In this document: piece by piece, positions 63,220 through 64,000 of the stretch
Layout of the letters: each line of letters starts with the position of its first letter
Numbering within the stretch: position 1 is the stretch's first letter
Assembly (NCBI GenBank): GCA_947258585.1
Contig: CAMYIZ010000070.1
Location: forward strand, 1 to 64,000
Direction: 5' to 3'
DNA from: an uncultured Haliea sp.
GTDB taxonomy: Bacteria; Pseudomonadota; Gammaproteobacteria; Pseudomonadales; Halieaceae
DNA length: 64,000 nt
Notes under the pieces: generated by a model
Told to the model about the DNA's origin: nothing
What the model saw: only the letters and a program-made list of their open reading frames with translations
The model's database searches: none
Translations under genes and position numbers: made by a program

Positions 63220-64000
63220 TTAGAAGTTATACCTGAGTCGAAGGTTCCAGATTTTTCCCGGCGCCCGGGCGGAGAAACCCCCCGCCACCCACTCCGAGTT
63301 GTATTCCTCGTCCAGCGCGTTCTGTACCTGCCAGATCAGTGACCATTTGTCAGCCGCATCGGTGACCCCCAGACGGAGACTGAGGAAGTCCAGCGGGTCG
63401 CGCTCGGTTGAATTCTGCACATCCCAGTACTGGGCGCCGCGGCGCTCGTAGTCCACCCTGGCGAACAGGTTCAGGTTGGCAAAATTCAGCGGCACCTCAT
63501 ACTGGGCGCCGATATTGGTCGTGGTGTCGGCAATATAGGGCGCATCGTTGCCTTCCACGGTCGGGTCTACCAGGTACTCCTTGATCTCACTGTCGGTGTA
63601 GCCCACGGAGGCGTAGAGATCGAGGTTCTCGGTCGCCCGCAGGTTCAACTCCAGCTCCCCGCCGTACAGCTGCACTTCATCGACATTGGTGAGAACCTGG
63701 GCACTGATGGCCCCGATAAAGGAGAAGAACTGCTGCCCTTCCACCTTGGTGGCAAATCCCGCCCCGATCAGGCGCAGACGATCGTTGAAGTACAGGCCCT
63801 TGTAGCCCACTTCAAAGGACTCGGACTCTTCCTGGTCCACCACGTCATTGATGCCAACCAGGCCGACGGAAGCGGCCACGTCGGAAATCCCGTTCTGGTT
63901 GAACTGGCCGCTGCGGAAGCCCCGACCCCAGGTTGCGTACCAGTTGTGCTGGTCCGACGGCTGGTAGCGCAGGGTGACCTTCGGCTGCACCATGTCGAAG
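63220..64000 (-). CDS. TonB-dependent receptor, C-terminal part (cut by window edge)
   Basis: The last 260 or so residues of a TonB-dependent outer-membrane receptor; the frame is open to base 64000, so the plug and first strands lie outside. Beta-strand patterns such as WYATWGRGFRSGQFNQNG and the terminal WNLRLRYNF (Phe at the C-terminus for BAM recognition) identify it. Stop lies 2 bp before hyuA. It is probably the outer-membrane step for the same substrate. Confidence 0.93.
   Translation of the reverse strand, partial: FDMVQPKVTLRYQPSDQHNWYATWGRGFRSGQFNQNGISDVAASVGLVGINDVVDQEESESFEVGYKGLYFNDRLRLIGAGFATKVEGQQFFSFIGAISAQVLTNVDEVQLYGGELELNLRATENLDLYASVGYTDSEIKEYLVDPTVEGNDAPYIADTTTNIGAQYEVPLNFANLNLFARVDYERRGAQYWDVQNSTERDPLDFLSLRLGVTDAADKWSLIWQVQNALDEEYNSEWVAGGFSARAPGKIWNLRLRYNF

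Overview
This is a 64-kb chromosomal window from a GC-rich, aerobic Gram-negative gammaproteobacterium. The mix points to a marine oligotroph of the Halieaceae/Cellvibrionales type: a complete LPS inner-core and lipid A locus, two TonB-dependent receptors, an alternative aa3-type oxidase, a KshA-like Rieske oxygenase, CoA-linked catabolism and a TPR-sulfotransferase. The taxon is an inference from gene content, because no rRNA or tRNA gene is present. I see no phage, IS element or CRISPR array.

Layout. 0-3.2 kb: a Sel1-repeat lipoprotein (cut by the left edge), a lipoprotein alpha/beta hydrolase and a membrane Ser/Thr kinase. 3.6-9.8 kb: a cytochrome oxidase operon with a di-haem subunit II, subunit I, two different subunit III proteins, subunit IV and Sco. 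10.4-15.4 kb: an overlapping glycerolipid operon (HAD-PlsC fusion, PlsB-like acyltransferase, GpsA). 15.5-22 kb: mostly single genes (PBP7-like peptidase, aldo/keto reductase, NTT-like carrier, Rieske oxygenase, M48 protease, acetylhydrolase-like enzyme). 22-25.4 kb: a glutarate/glutaryl-CoA module (CoA-transferase, GcdH) with a divergent LysR regulator. 25.5-34.8 kb: LuxR regulator, TPR-sulfotransferase, TonB receptor, GlnA-like ligase, class III aminotransferase and APC permease, which together look like an amine uptake and catabolism locus. 34.9-36.6 kb: small SnoaL-like, DUF2878 and chalcone-isomerase-like genes.

36.6-47.5 kb is the LPS locus: WaaA, two LpxL-type acyltransferases, a CDP-glycerol transferase-like protein, an O-antigen-ligase/GT2 fusion, a GT4, a UDP-sugar epimerase, Kdo kinase, a heptosyltransferase and DUF6165. 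Genes alternate strands and several convergent pairs overlap. 47.6-49.5 kb: RlmA, an NnrU fragment and a YebE-like protein. 49.6-53.7 kb looks lower in GC and accessory: GFA protein, VOC protein, a glutaredoxin-MauE fusion with a divergent MerR regulator, RidA, an unknown protein and an NYN-LOTUS protein. The MerR/glutaredoxin-MauE intergenic region carries a textbook mer-type operator-promoter. 53.8-56.1 kb: GlpD directly downstream of a Phd/VapC toxin-antitoxin pair. 56.2-64 kb: an isolated quinone oxidoreductase, then a tightly packed five-gene operon on the minus strand (TonB receptor, HyuA, HyuB, NCS1 permease, MDR oxidoreductase), which looks like a complete outer-membrane-to-cytoplasm route for a cyclic amide.

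The best candidates for something undescribed are the mer-operator-controlled glutaredoxin-MauE gene, the TonB receptor-hydantoinase operon, the O-antigen-ligase/GT2 fusion, and the LuxR-sulfotransferase-TonB receptor-amine locus.
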